Shown piece after piece: positions 15,020-23,590 of a stretch of 28,691 nucleotides of DNA; within the stretch, counting starts at the first letter, position 1; each line of letters begins with the position of its first letter. The stretch lies in the NCBI GenBank assembly GCA_947452665.1, contig CANGEH010000003.1, positions 1 through 28,691 of the forward strand, read 5' to 3'. Origin of the DNA: Caulobacteraceae bacterium (lineage in GTDB: Bacteria > Pseudomonadota > Alphaproteobacteria > Caulobacterales > Caulobacteraceae). Both the position numbers and the translations under genes were made by a program. The notes under the pieces are model-generated. The model did not search any database. It had not been told where the DNA came from and worked only from the letters and a program-made list of their open reading frames with translations.

Positions 15020-15336
15020 ATGCCCGCAAATGATTGGCGTTCATCGATAGCGGCCGACTGGCCCTTGATGTTAGGCATGGCCTCCACTCAAAAGACCAGA
15101 AACCTAGCATGATTGTTCAATAACAGCCGGTTTGGGAGAGCGGTATCCCGCGTTTGGGGGGGGGCGAAAACTCATCACCTCCCCCTTTATACTGCCCGCC
15201 CCAATAACACCGACCGGCTTGTTTGTAGGGGTTCCCGGCCAAGCGGATTTGCGGTAGTTAATGCTATAAAAGGCTTAAGTATTGCCAGTGCGTGGCAAGC
15301 GACGCGCCATTCAGGAGTGGTTCGATGCTTACCCCG
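15020..15336. repeat. Cassette repeat, copy C (upstream of the intact response regulator)
   Basis: About 317 bp between secreted gene C (minus) and the response regulator (plus), with presumably divergent promoters. Its right end runs through the regulator's ribosome site into its first four codons, where similarity to copies A and B fades. The element therefore links the regulatory region of the two-component system to that of each secreted gene. Confidence 0.9.
15156..15164. repeat. Poly-G tract, 9 G (copy C)
   Basis: Lies 170 bp upstream of gene C and about 160 bp upstream of the response regulator, so a length change could affect either direction. Confidence 0.85.
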
Positions 15337-15984
15337 CTTCGCGTTGTCCTTGTGGAAGACCATCAGGCTGTGCTGGAAATGTTGCTGGATATGCTGCAGC
15401 GGCCTGGCCATCTGCAGGTGGTTGCCGCAGTCGCTACTTTGGCCGAGGCCCGCACGGCCATGGCATGCCATCGGCCGCATGTATTGATCACCGATCTGGG
15501 CCTACCCGATGGCAATGGCCTGGCCCTGATCGAAGAAACACGGCTTGCCTTGCCGGACACCAAGATTGCGGTCATTTCGGTCTTGGGCGATGCCGCAACA
15601 GTTGTGGCCGCAATCCGGTCCGGTGCCAGTGGCTATGTGTTGAAGGATGATTTGCCCGAGGATTTTTCCCAATTCATTCGCGATCTGATGGCCGGCGATG
15701 CCACCCTGTCCCCCGCCGTGGCGCGCCATGTTGTTCAACTGCTTCAGACTGACCTATCCGAGGCCCGGCAGGCCGCCATGACCCAGGTTGCCTTGACCCA
15801 GCGTGAGTTGCAGGTGCTGGAGTTTATCGCCAAGGGCTTGAGCAATACCGACATAGGCATGCGGCTTGGCATATCCACCTACACTGTTGGAGACCATGTC
15901 AAGGCCATATACCGCAAGCTGGAAGTCCGAAACCGGGGCGCAGCCGTGTTTCAGGCGATCAACCGCAATCTGGTCAACCGATGA
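15325..15984 (+). CDS. LuxR/NarL-type response regulator
   Basis: 219 residues from the ATG at 15325 (AGGAG, 7 nt upstream). The receiver domain (about 5-120) has the acidic pair E11-D12, phospho-acceptor D57 (LITDLGLPDG), S85 and K107 (GYVLKDD). The C-terminal HTH domain (about 155-215) is of LuxR type: LTQRELQVLEFIAKGLSNTD, then GISTYTVGDHVKAIYRKLEV. It is a DNA-binding transcription factor activated by the kinase encoded next. It overlaps the kinase start by ATGA, implying coupled translation. Its promoter region is repeat copy C, the same sequence that precedes the secreted genes, so these are its natural candidate targets. This last point is inference. Confidence 0.95.
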   Translation: MLTPLRVVLVEDHQAVLEMLLDMLQRPGHLQVVAAVATLAEARTAMACHRPHVLITDLGLPDGNGLALIEETRLALPDTKIAVISVLGDAATVVAAIRSGASGYVLKDDLPEDFSQFIRDLMAGDATLSPAVARHVVQLLQTDLSEARQAAMTQVALTQRELQVLEFIAKGLSNTDIGMRLGISTYTVGDHVKAIYRKLEVRNRGAAVFQAINRNLVNR

Positions 15985-17798
15985 TCTATGCGAAACTATT
16001 GAATTTGTGGCAGACCACAAGTTGGCGGCAGGGCTTGGCGGCAACCTTGCTTGGCCTGTTGATTATGCTGCTAAGCATTCCATCGGCCTGGCTGGCGCCC
16101 GAACCGCCGCACGCGCTGGCCTTGTCACCGCGGCCAGGCACTGCCGCCTTGCCAAACGCCGCAGGGATTGCCGAGTATGAGATCGGCATCGGCACGCGCA
16201 TCCCGCAAAATCTGGCACTGTATTTCGTCTCTACGGCACCGGCCATGAGCGTCACGCTTAACGGCAAGACCTTGTTTTTGCGACAAGCGCCGACCATGCG
16301 GTTTGCCAATGCACGGCCCTTACCATTTTTCTACCAGATCGACGCAGGCTTACTGCATTCTGGCAAAAATATCGTAAAAGTAACTGATGCGACTTCTAGG
16401 TTAAATCGTAACAAAATTACAGTATTTGTCGGCGAACGGTCAATTATTAGTAGCGTCTATTTTTATTCAGTAATTTTTTATGAGATCATACCAAAATTTA
16501 GCTCTGTTATATTTATATGCGCGGCGATTATATTTGGGTTGATATATTACAACATAAATAGACATCTATATTTTCTGTTATTTGCGGTGATTTTCGGAGT
16601 TTTTGGCGCACGCGTCATGTTGCTTTATTTTCCCGAATCCATGGCCTCGACGACCACCATGCGGCTCGCCTTGCTATCGCCCTTGTTTCAATCAGGCCTG
16701 ATGCTGCCGGCAATCGACGGGTATCTTAATCAAAAAATCCGCAAGTCATTTTTGTATTTTATTCCAATAAGCGTGATTTTGCCGTTTCTTGCCTTGGCGG
16801 TATTGTCCGCGCCCGAAGTAAATTCATTGTTTTCAATTTTTATTGTTTATGTTTTCTCGTGTTATTTGGTTTGTTTTTATTGGATATTTAGATCTTCCTA
16901 TCAGTCTTCGGATCTGGACAATGTGATCCTGCTGATACCGTGCGCATTTGGTTTGGCGATGATGTTCAACCAGTTGGCAGCGCGCTTTAACGGTGAAGCG
17001 GCCAATGTCGGGGCAGGCATATCGATTGCCAATGGCCTTCTGCTGACCATTGCGTTCCGCTTGCTGCGGCGGTCCATCGCGGCGGTCAAGGCCGTGGACA
17101 GCACTAATGTGCGGATTGCCGAAGAACTGCGACTGGCGGAAATTCGGATTAATGAGGCCCTTAGCGAACAGCATCGGCGCGAACAGCGTATTTTGCTTCA
17201 AACCGAGCGCGAACAATTGATGCGCGAATTGCACGATGGCGTAGGCAACCATTTGATCTCGGCCATGGCCATGTGCCGCATGGGCTCGGGCTCCCTACAG
17301 CAAGTCGACCAGATGCTCCATGACACGATGAGTGAGCTGCGGCTCGCGCTCACGGCTATGAATGGGTACGAGGGTGAGCTGGCGGAAGGCATAGCCAGCT
17401 TCCTTCCGCAGTTGCGACGCCAGGTTCGGCCTTTCAACATTGTTTTGGAGTGCGATGTCGCCGATCTGCCGCCCACACCTTGGATGCGGCCCATACACTT
17501 GCAACACGTTCTGCGCCTGCTGCAGGAGGCGGTGATGAATGCGGCCAAGCATTCCGGCTCGCCGCTGGTCCGGATTAATGGCCGCGCCGATCATCCCTGC
17601 CTGACCGTGCGCGACTATGGCCGTGGCGGGGCGGAACCGCGAGACGGTAGTTATGGCTTCCAAATCATGCAGCGCCGCGCCGATGATCTGGGCGCCCGGC
17701 TCAATGTCGCCAGTGGTTCTGACGGCACAATAGTGACCTTGTGCCTGCTGCCCAATCCTGATTGCGACTGCGCCCGCGTTTCAGGTCCTGCCCGTTAG
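15981..17798 (+). CDS. Sensor histidine kinase with 7TM-type sensor
   Basis: 605 residues. A first membrane segment (about 17-38) and an extracytoplasmic beta-type region (about 40-160) are followed by about seven hydrophobic segments (about 160-370), the layout of 7TMR-DISM sensors. A short coiled linker leads to the HisKA_3 dimerisation helix with H418 (RELHDGVGNHLISAMAM). The HATPase domain has the N box LLQEAVMNAAKHSG and glycine motifs DYGRGG and GYGFQIMQRRADDLGARL. It should sense a signal in the periplasm or membrane and phosphorylate the coupled regulator. The transmembrane portion (16.38-16.62 kb and 16.73-16.9 kb) is much more AT-rich than the ends, which may point to domain exchange. 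Confidence 0.92.
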   Translation: MIYAKLLNLWQTTSWRQGLAATLLGLLIMLLSIPSAWLAPEPPHALALSPRPGTAALPNAAGIAEYEIGIGTRIPQNLALYFVSTAPAMSVTLNGKTLFLRQAPTMRFANARPLPFFYQIDAGLLHSGKNIVKVTDATSRLNRNKITVFVGERSIISSVYFYSVIFYEIIPKFSSVIFICAAIIFGLIYYNINRHLYFLLFAVIFGVFGARVMLLYFPESMASTTTMRLALLSPLFQSGLMLPAIDGYLNQKIRKSFLYFIPISVILPFLALAVLSAPEVNSLFSIFIVYVFSCYLVCFYWIFRSSYQSSDLDNVILLIPCAFGLAMMFNQLAARFNGEAANVGAGISIANGLLLTIAFRLLRRSIAAVKAVDSTNVRIAEELRLAEIRINEALSEQHRREQRILLQTEREQLMRELHDGVGNHLISAMAMCRMGSGSLQQVDQMLHDTMSELRLALTAMNGYEGELAEGIASFLPQLRRQVRPFNIVLECDVADLPPTPWMRPIHLQHVLRLLQEAVMNAAKHSGSPLVRINGRADHPCLTVRDYGRGGAEPRDGSYGFQIMQRRADDLGARLNVASGSDGTIVTLCLLPNPDCDCARVSGPAR

Positions 17799-17826
17799 GC
17801 GGTTAAGCCATCCGTGACGACCGCCT
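17797..17826 (+). terminator. Hairpin at the end of the kinase gene
   Basis: 7-bp stem AGGCGGT / ACCGCCT with a 16-nt loop, overlapping the kinase stop codon. No T-run follows, so it is a weak candidate. Confidence 0.3.
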
Positions 17827-17892
17827 TCGCGCGCCCATTACATTTTCGATTTGATGAGTTTGGTGGTGCCCGTCTAACGCTATTATGTCTAC

Positions 17893-17970
17893 GCCTTGCG
17901 GAGTAAGGGCAGGGCCCTTCTGGCCTTAGGCCAGGAGGGACTTCCACTCAGCTAGGGCGGCGGGCCTACA
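17893..17970. repeat. Imperfect direct repeat, left copy
   Basis: GCCTTGCGG-x-GTAAGGGCAGGG, then CTTCTGGCCTTAGGCCA and a GAGGG-containing tail. It is roughly three-quarters identical to 19734-19811 in the same orientation. Both copies hold the small palindrome TGGCCT-x-AGGCCA. It sits in the 310-bp gap (17799-18108) between the kinase and the next gene; I see nothing else there. Confidence 0.65.
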
Positions 17971-18108
17971 GACGGAGTAGGCCTGGCTATTGATCTTGAC
18001 GACAACCTCACCGAGGGGCCAGCGCCAATGCATGAAAGCCCCATTCCCCCCTAATTCACAACCTCAAAACTGTGCCATCGGCGCTGACGGCGGACAATTT
18101 GAGTGCAC

Positions 18109-19374
18109 TCAGAACGCGCCCTTCCAAACCACGTGGGTGTAGCCAGGGCTGAAGGTGACATCGCCCATATTCATCGGAACCGGGATGCTAACGCCTGCGG
18201 AAATGCCGGGCGCCTGACAGATCGCCGTAACGCTGTCGGTGACCGTCGAGGTTAGCGTAGTCTTCAAACTGTTCACGTCGAAGCTGTTCTTGGCGACATC
18301 GGTCGCCAGGGCTTGCACCAGTGAGGGCGGCAAGGTCCATTGTGCGGCCACATCAATCCCGCCAGCAGTACCGCCCGCGGTCAATGTTTGGCCTTCCGCA
18401 CCACCGGCGCTGCCGGGGCCCCAACCCAGGCCAAAGCCGACCGTGGCACCGGGCGCGATATCAGCCGTGCCAGCGGCGATCTGAACCCCAGAGTTAACAG
18501 CGACCGCCATGTTGTATTTTCCGTAGGTCGGGAAGGTATCCATCCCGAAGCTCACAGAAGAATTAACGCCGCCAATCCAGCCGCCGGAACCTCCGATAGA
18601 AAGGCTGAAGTTCGACTGGTACGCATTGCCAACCAGTGCAAGGCCATTGGCGGTAACCATACCGAGCGCTTGACCAACCGCCAACATGTCCGTCGCGGTC
18701 TGCTGGTCCGGCTTGCTACCGCGACCGAGCGTGCGCAACAGGCGGAAAACGGCATCCTGGGTGACGGCGTCAAGCGCCTGGGCCTTGTTGACGAAAGGCG
18801 TGATTTTGCCCCAGTTGCCCGTTGCGCCGGCCTTGCATGTGTTTGCGATATAATTCGCTAGGCTGTAGGCCTTCGAGACCACTGGAGCCAAATTCTTCCG
18901 AGCCACCTCGTAGGTCGCCGTCGCCTCTGAAAATCCGGTGCTATAACTTCTGAGCGCGTTATTCCTAATTTGCGAAAATTCGGCTTGACTGATAGGCGCA
19001 CTATCGGCGGCCATACGTTCAGCGTAGTTTTTGAACCCCATGGCCACCGATGCCGTATCGGCTGCAGCAAGGTTGGTCCAGCGATTGGCCACGGCCTCCA
19101 AATGTGCCGCCTGCAAAATTTCAGTATCTGTGTAGCCCTTGGCCTGGGCCGCCGCGAAATTCGCGTAACCAACGCCCTGAGAGGCGCTATCAGTTGCGGT
19201 ATTAGACACATTATTTGCCAGACTAGTCGTCGTGCCGGCCACGGTGTTCGCCGCACTGGTTACACCTTTCGCGGCCTTTTTCATCCAACCGGGTTTCGCC
19301 GAAACCGCAGAAGACGAGAATGCCAAAACGATGGCTGTCGTGAACAGTAAACCAAATTTCAAATTACTTTTCAT
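18109..19374 (-). CDS. Large secreted or surface protein of unknown function
   Basis: 421 residues from the ATG at 19374, which opens a signal peptide (MKSNLKFGLLFTTAIVLAFS, ending SSSAVSA before KPGWM); AAGGG is about 9 nt upstream. The first third of the mature part is Ala/Thr/Asn-rich and helical (KAAKGVTSAANTVAGTTTSL, GYANFAAAQAKGYTD), as in surface or amyloid-like proteins. The last third is Gly-rich and beta-like (SLSIGGSGGWIGGVNSSVSF, ATVGFGLGWGPGSAGG) and ends GYTHVVWKGAF, which could form strands of a membrane barrel. Two Cys are present (NTCKA, AICQA). No family is recognised. It lies between two direct repeats and faces the kinase gene. Confidence 0.75.
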   Translation of the reverse strand: MKSNLKFGLLFTTAIVLAFSSSAVSAKPGWMKKAAKGVTSAANTVAGTTTSLANNVSNTATDSASQGVGYANFAAAQAKGYTDTEILQAAHLEAVANRWTNLAAADTASVAMGFKNYAERMAADSAPISQAEFSQIRNNALRSYSTGFSEATATYEVARKNLAPVVSKAYSLANYIANTCKAGATGNWGKITPFVNKAQALDAVTQDAVFRLLRTLGRGSKPDQQTATDMLAVGQALGMVTANGLALVGNAYQSNFSLSIGGSGGWIGGVNSSVSFGMDTFPTYGKYNMAVAVNSGVQIAAGTADIAPGATVGFGLGWGPGSAGGAEGQTLTAGGTAGGIDVAAQWTLPPSLVQALATDVAKNSFDVNSLKTTLTSTVTDSVTAICQAPGISAGVSIPVPMNMGDVTFSPGYTHVVWKGAF

Positions 19375-20077
19375 AATCTTCAAACCCTTGCGATTGACTG
19401 TTCGACTAAACAAGACCCTACGTTAGGAATTGTCTGTAGTCCAATAGTTTACGTACAACTACGCCCCGTGTTCGGCGTCAGCACCATTGAGACAGTTTGT
19501 GGCCTTCGCTTAGAGGGGCATTTTGTTGTCATCGCAGTGACGAGGCTGAGAAGATGAGACCAAAACCCTTGACCGCAAAGCTGACGCCCGGCGGTCGGGT
19601 GGTTAAAGTTAGCCGACGCGCGACGCTTCGGCATTGCCCAGAGCCATTATCATGTCTGGACCAAGGAGTTCCCTAAGGCAGGCAAGCGTCGGCTGGCGTT
19701 AGGGTGCCATCAGACCAATGGGAAAGTGGCTGCGCTTTGCGGATCAAGGGCAGGGCGCTTCTGGCCTCAGGCCATGAGGGCCTTTCACCCAGCCAGGGCA
19801 GGGGACCCCTAGTTTCTTGTCGTTTTGCCGGGTGTTTAGGTGGCGATCCTGATTGAAGGGGTTGTGAACCGAGCCGTGCACGGAGGCGAATTTCTAGAGG
19901 CCTTTCACCCGCCGGAAAAGCGGACAAGCATAGATGCTGTCGCAAAAAGCATTTCCAAAATCGTCGCTAAAAATTTTAGCGGTCAACCCAGTGACGGCCA
20001 TTAGTTTTTTAGAAATACCTTGTTCACCCCGTAGTTTTTGATAGCGTCACGAAAGTCATAACTATCGGGGTCAAAAC
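19375..20077. other. 703-bp region without a convincing gene
   Basis: It holds the promoter side of the secreted-protein gene, the right direct repeat, and the upstream region of the TonB-receptor gene. Short open frames on the minus strand (19449-19634, 19673-19945) have Arg/Pro-rich shadow composition and no ribosome sites. The stretch from about 19540 to 19700 might be debris of an old gene, but I recognise no protein in it. Confidence 0.5.
19734..19811. repeat. Imperfect direct repeat, right copy
   Basis: GCTTTGCGGATCAAGGGCAG, then CTTCTGGCCTCAGGCCATG and a CCAGCCAGGGCAGGGG tail, matching 17893-17970 in the same orientation. Together the copies flank a segment of about 1.8 kb that contains only the secreted-protein gene. 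Confidence 0.65.
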
Positions 20078-22321
20078 ATGCGCCGTCATCAGATCTTTTC
20101 TAGCGTTGGTATTGCTGCACTCTTGATTGGCGGATGGGGCCCAAGCTTGGCCGCAGAACCGTCCGATACCACGGTGGAAGAGGTTGTTGTGACCGCGCAA
20201 AAGCGCGCTGAGAACCTCCAAGACGTGCCGATCGCTATTACGGCCCTGACGGCGGAAACCTTGCAAAATCAACGGGTCGGCAATTTGTTGGGCCTGTCTG
20301 GCTTGGCCCCGGGTTTACAGATCAAGACCGATGATAATGCTGCTAATCCGCGGATCTTCATCCGCGGGGTTGGGGTTAATGATTTCAATCCGTCTACGGC
20401 CAGTGCGGTGGGCATCTATGTCGATGGCGCCTATGTTGCCTCGCCGCTGGCCCAATTGGGAAGTTTTTATGACCTGCAACAGGTTGAGGTCCTGCGCGGA
20501 CCACAAGGCACATTGTTTGGTCGTAATACGACGGGCGGCGCAATCAATGTGACCACCAAAAAGCCGACCGACACGTTCCAAGCCGACGCGGCCGCGGAAT
20601 ATGGCCGATTTAATGCGATCAATCTGCAGGGCGGGCTTGGCGGGCCAATTTCAGGCGATAGCCTGACGGGCCGGATTTCCGGTCTTTATATCAAGGATGA
20701 TGGCTATACGCTCAATCGCCTCACCGGCAATCATGGCAATAATGCTGATCGGTGGGCCTTGCGCGGGGCCTTGCGTTTCAAGCCGAATGATAAGTTGGTC
20801 GATGACCTGAGCGTTAGTCGCAGTGAGTCTAAGGGTGGGTCTATCCTAGCCTATAATCGGTCACTCCTGCCGGCCACGGAACAGGCGACAGGGCCAGACG
20901 GGCTTTGCGCGCCGGGTTATTATACATCGGGCCAATGCACCAATGTGCTGGGTTACGCCAATACCAGCAGCAACCTTTATCAGGGCGACTATGCGTTTGA
21001 AGGCAAGGATGTCGTCAAGTTGACGGGGGCAACCAATACGTTGAACTACGATCTTGGCGCGGTAAGCCTGATCTCGGTCACCAGCTATCAAAAGGCCGAT
21101 CGCAATGACCAGGAAGAAACCGACGCCAATCCATTGGGCATCATTACGGCCAGCTATATTGCCCAGCAAACCACGACCAGCCAGGAGTTTCGGCTACAGT
21201 CCAATGGCAATACGCCCTTGCGCTATGTGGTTGGGGTTTATGGCTCGCACGACAAGCTAAGCAATAACTCTCAATACGATATACTTGCTGCCCTGCGTGA
21301 CCCAACTGTGGACAATCCATCTGGTGCTGATCCAGCAGGCAGTATTGCCTTGTTCGGCTGGCCACTGACCCAGACGACCAAGAGTTATGCGGTGTTTGGA
21401 CAGGCGGATCTTGATATCACGGACAAGCTGACGGTAACCGGCGGCCTGCGCTATTCGACTGATAAGAAAAGTTTTGCCTATGTTAGCGAGGCCGAAAACG
21501 GTGACATCCCGATTTTTGCGTTTAAGGGCTCCAAGACCTTTAGCTCAGTATCGGGTCGCTTGGGCGTCCAGTATAAGCTCAGTGACGATGTGAATCTTTA
21601 TGCGGCTTATAATCGTGGATCAAAGAGCGGTGGATTTTTCAGCGGTCAAACGACCGAACCGGCCGATCTTGGGCCCTATCGCGACGAAAAGGTCGATGCC
21701 TATGAGGTGGGTGCGAAGAGCGAATTGTTCGATCACCGCTTGAGGGCCAATGTCTCTGCCTTTTATTATAATTATCAAGATCTACAGGTCTATACGACCA
21801 TCCAGCGCAATCTTGTGACCGTACAATTGTTCACCAATGCATCTGCTGCCAAGATTTACGGTGGCGAGGCTGAATTGCAGGCCACACCGATCCGCGATCT
21901 GGACCTGTCCTTGGGGATGTCCCTCTTGAGCGCGGAATACCAGGACTTTACATCGGTCGGTAATGATTATTCAGGTAACACCCTGCCGTCTGCACCCAAG
22001 GCCAGCCTGAATGGGACGGCCCATTATGAGCATGATTTGCCGATGGGCCGGTTTATCGGCCAGATTGACTTTACCCACCGTACCAAGGTGTTTTTTGACA
22101 CCGCCAATACGGCACGCCTGAGCGACCCATCGCGAACCTTTATCAATGCGCAACTTGGCGTGCGTCTGTCCGACGGGCGCTATGAGGTCGGGGTGTGGGG
22201 CCGCAACCTGTTTAAAGAGACCAATATTGTGGATATCACGCCCATTCCCGGCCTAGGCTTTGACATATTTAGTGTTGGCCAGCCCCAGACCTATGGCCTG
22301 TATCTGCGAGCCAAATATTGA
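20078..22321 (+). CDS. TonB-dependent outer-membrane receptor
   Basis: 747 residues. Signal peptide 1-25 (ends GPSLAA), then the TonB box EEVVVTA and plug domain (about 45-160), with RIFIRGVGVNDFN, VGIYVDGAYVA and VEVLRGPQGTLFGRNTTGGA. The rest is a 22-strand-type barrel, with the C-terminal strand QTYGLYLRAKY ending in an aromatic region. It imports a bulky substrate across the outer membrane with energy from TonB-ExbBD. Members with this plug sequence are abundant in sphingomonads and often serve uptake of carbohydrates or aromatic and terpenoid compounds. It is the first gene of the catabolic cluster and overlaps the transporter gene by 4 nt. The ribosome site is weak. Confidence 0.95.
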   Translation: MRRHQIFSSVGIAALLIGGWGPSLAAEPSDTTVEEVVVTAQKRAENLQDVPIAITALTAETLQNQRVGNLLGLSGLAPGLQIKTDDNAANPRIFIRGVGVNDFNPSTASAVGIYVDGAYVASPLAQLGSFYDLQQVEVLRGPQGTLFGRNTTGGAINVTTKKPTDTFQADAAAEYGRFNAINLQGGLGGPISGDSLTGRISGLYIKDDGYTLNRLTGNHGNNADRWALRGALRFKPNDKLVDDLSVSRSESKGGSILAYNRSLLPATEQATGPDGLCAPGYYTSGQCTNVLGYANTSSNLYQGDYAFEGKDVVKLTGATNTLNYDLGAVSLISVTSYQKADRNDQEETDANPLGIITASYIAQQTTTSQEFRLQSNGNTPLRYVVGVYGSHDKLSNNSQYDILAALRDPTVDNPSGADPAGSIALFGWPLTQTTKSYAVFGQADLDITDKLTVTGGLRYSTDKKSFAYVSEAENGDIPIFAFKGSKTFSSVSGRLGVQYKLSDDVNLYAAYNRGSKSGGFFSGQTTEPADLGPYRDEKVDAYEVGAKSELFDHRLRANVSAFYYNYQDLQVYTTIQRNLVTVQLFTNASAAKIYGGEAELQATPIRDLDLSLGMSLLSAEYQDFTSVGNDYSGNTLPSAPKASLNGTAHYEHDLPMGRFIGQIDFTHRTKVFFDTANTARLSDPSRTFINAQLGVRLSDGRYEVGVWGRNLFKETNIVDITPIPGLGFDIFSVGQPQTYGLYLRAKY

Positions 22322-23514
22322 CCGAGCTAGGCGGCGCAAGCCCAGACAGCCTGCTTAGCCATGGCTGGGTTGGCCCATCTCCAACCCTGATGCAGCAGGT
22401 TGCCGCCTTTGCGGTTGGCATTATGGGGGTATTGTTTGCAGGCGTGGGGCCATTGCTGCTCGGCGGCCTACAAGCCAGTGGCCGTCTTAGCGCGGCCCAA
22501 CTTGGCCAGGCCGGAACGGTCGAGCTCTTGACCATGGGCTTGGCGGCTGCGGCCGCTGGGCCGGTATTTGGTACCAAGAACCTGCGCCTGATCGCGGTTA
22601 TATGCGGCTTGGTCTTGTCGATTTGCAATCTAGCGACAACACGGGTGAGCGGGGATGCCCTGACCCTAGTGCGCGGGCTGGCTGGCCTGCCGAGCGGCGT
22701 TATGATCTGGTTGGTGACGGGCCTAATTGTCCGCTCGCCGCGGCCCGAGCGCTGGTCAGGCCTTTATCTCACGCTTCAGACCTTGGCCCAGCTTGTTGTG
22801 GTGGCGGCGATCAACGCACTAATTCTCAAGCCTTTTGGGGTTGATGGCGGGTTTTTGTGCCTGGCGGGATTGAGCCTTTTTGCCGCTATCATCGGTCTGG
22901 CCGCACCCAAGGCCTTTGCCCCCATCCAGCATGGACAGGATGATGCCAAGGGGCTGCCCAGCCCTCGGGGCTGGATCGCCTTGGCGGCGGCCTTTAGCTT
23001 TCAGGCCTTTATCCTTGCGGCCTGGATTTATGTGGAGCCCCTGTCGCGCCAGTCCGGACATGCGCAGGGAACAGCCGGTCTGGCGATTGCCCTGTCCTTG
23101 GCGGCGCAGGTCGCAGGCGGAACGGCGGCGACCATTATTGCGGGCCGGATTTCCTGGTTTTGGGCGCTTATGGTTTCAATGGCAGGCATGATTGCCTTAT
23201 TGGGCTTGTTTTATATTCTGCCGGAGGCGGCTGTATTCCTCGCCGCCTCTGCAGGCTTTGGCTTTTTGTGGATTTTCTCGGCACCTTATCTGACACCCGT
23301 CGCCATTGAGGCTGATCCCAGTCGCCGAGCGGCCATGTTCGGGCCGGGCGCGAGCCTGCTTGGCTGTAGCGCAGGACCCTTTCTAGCCTCGCTGGTGGTC
23401 AGCGACACGGATGTAAGGGGCGGTCTTGTCATGGGCATGGGCCTAGCGGGTGTGACTATGGCCATTATTGCGGCATTGCACCTCACTTCGCGCCACAAGG
23501 CGATTAAGACCTAG
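22318..23514 (+). CDS. MFS-type inner-membrane transporter
   Basis: 398 residues with about 11-12 hydrophobic helices over its whole length, consistent with the major facilitator superfamily: e.g. QQVAAFAVGIMGVLFAGVG, LIAVICGLVLSICNLAT, FGFLWIFSAPYLTPVAI. The TTG start at 22318 overlaps the receptor stop as TTGA, suggesting coupled translation; an ATG at 22390 would remove a soluble 24-residue N-terminus. It presumably moves the compound delivered by the receptor into the cytoplasm, or exports a product. The central loop after helix 6 (APIQHGQDDAKGLPSPRG) matches the MFS halves. Sequence gives no substrate. Confidence 0.8.
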   Translation: MTELGGASPDSLLSHGWVGPSPTLMQQVAAFAVGIMGVLFAGVGPLLLGGLQASGRLSAAQLGQAGTVELLTMGLAAAAAGPVFGTKNLRLIAVICGLVLSICNLATTRVSGDALTLVRGLAGLPSGVMIWLVTGLIVRSPRPERWSGLYLTLQTLAQLVVVAAINALILKPFGVDGGFLCLAGLSLFAAIIGLAAPKAFAPIQHGQDDAKGLPSPRGWIALAAAFSFQAFILAAWIYVEPLSRQSGHAQGTAGLAIALSLAAQVAGGTAATIIAGRISWFWALMVSMAGMIALLGLFYILPEAAVFLAASAGFGFLWIFSAPYLTPVAIEADPSRRAAMFGPGASLLGCSAGPFLASLVVSDTDVRGGLVMGMGLAGVTMAIIAALHLTSRHKAIKT

Positions 23515-23590
23515 ACGCCTAGGCGTGCGAATCCGATAAGTTCGATAAACAGCACGCCACGCACAAATCCAGACCTTGCGGGAGCATAAA

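Noticed and set aside
13223..15336. Repeats as a CRISPR array, integron attC sites or an insertion sequence
   Set aside because: There are only three copies of 250-360 bp with gene-sized spacers, no cas genes, no attC-like core sites, no transposase and no terminal inverted repeats.
19449..19945. Two short minus-strand frames in the gap before the TonB receptor
   Set aside because: They have no ribosome site, Arg/Pro/Ser-rich composition and no recognisable domain.
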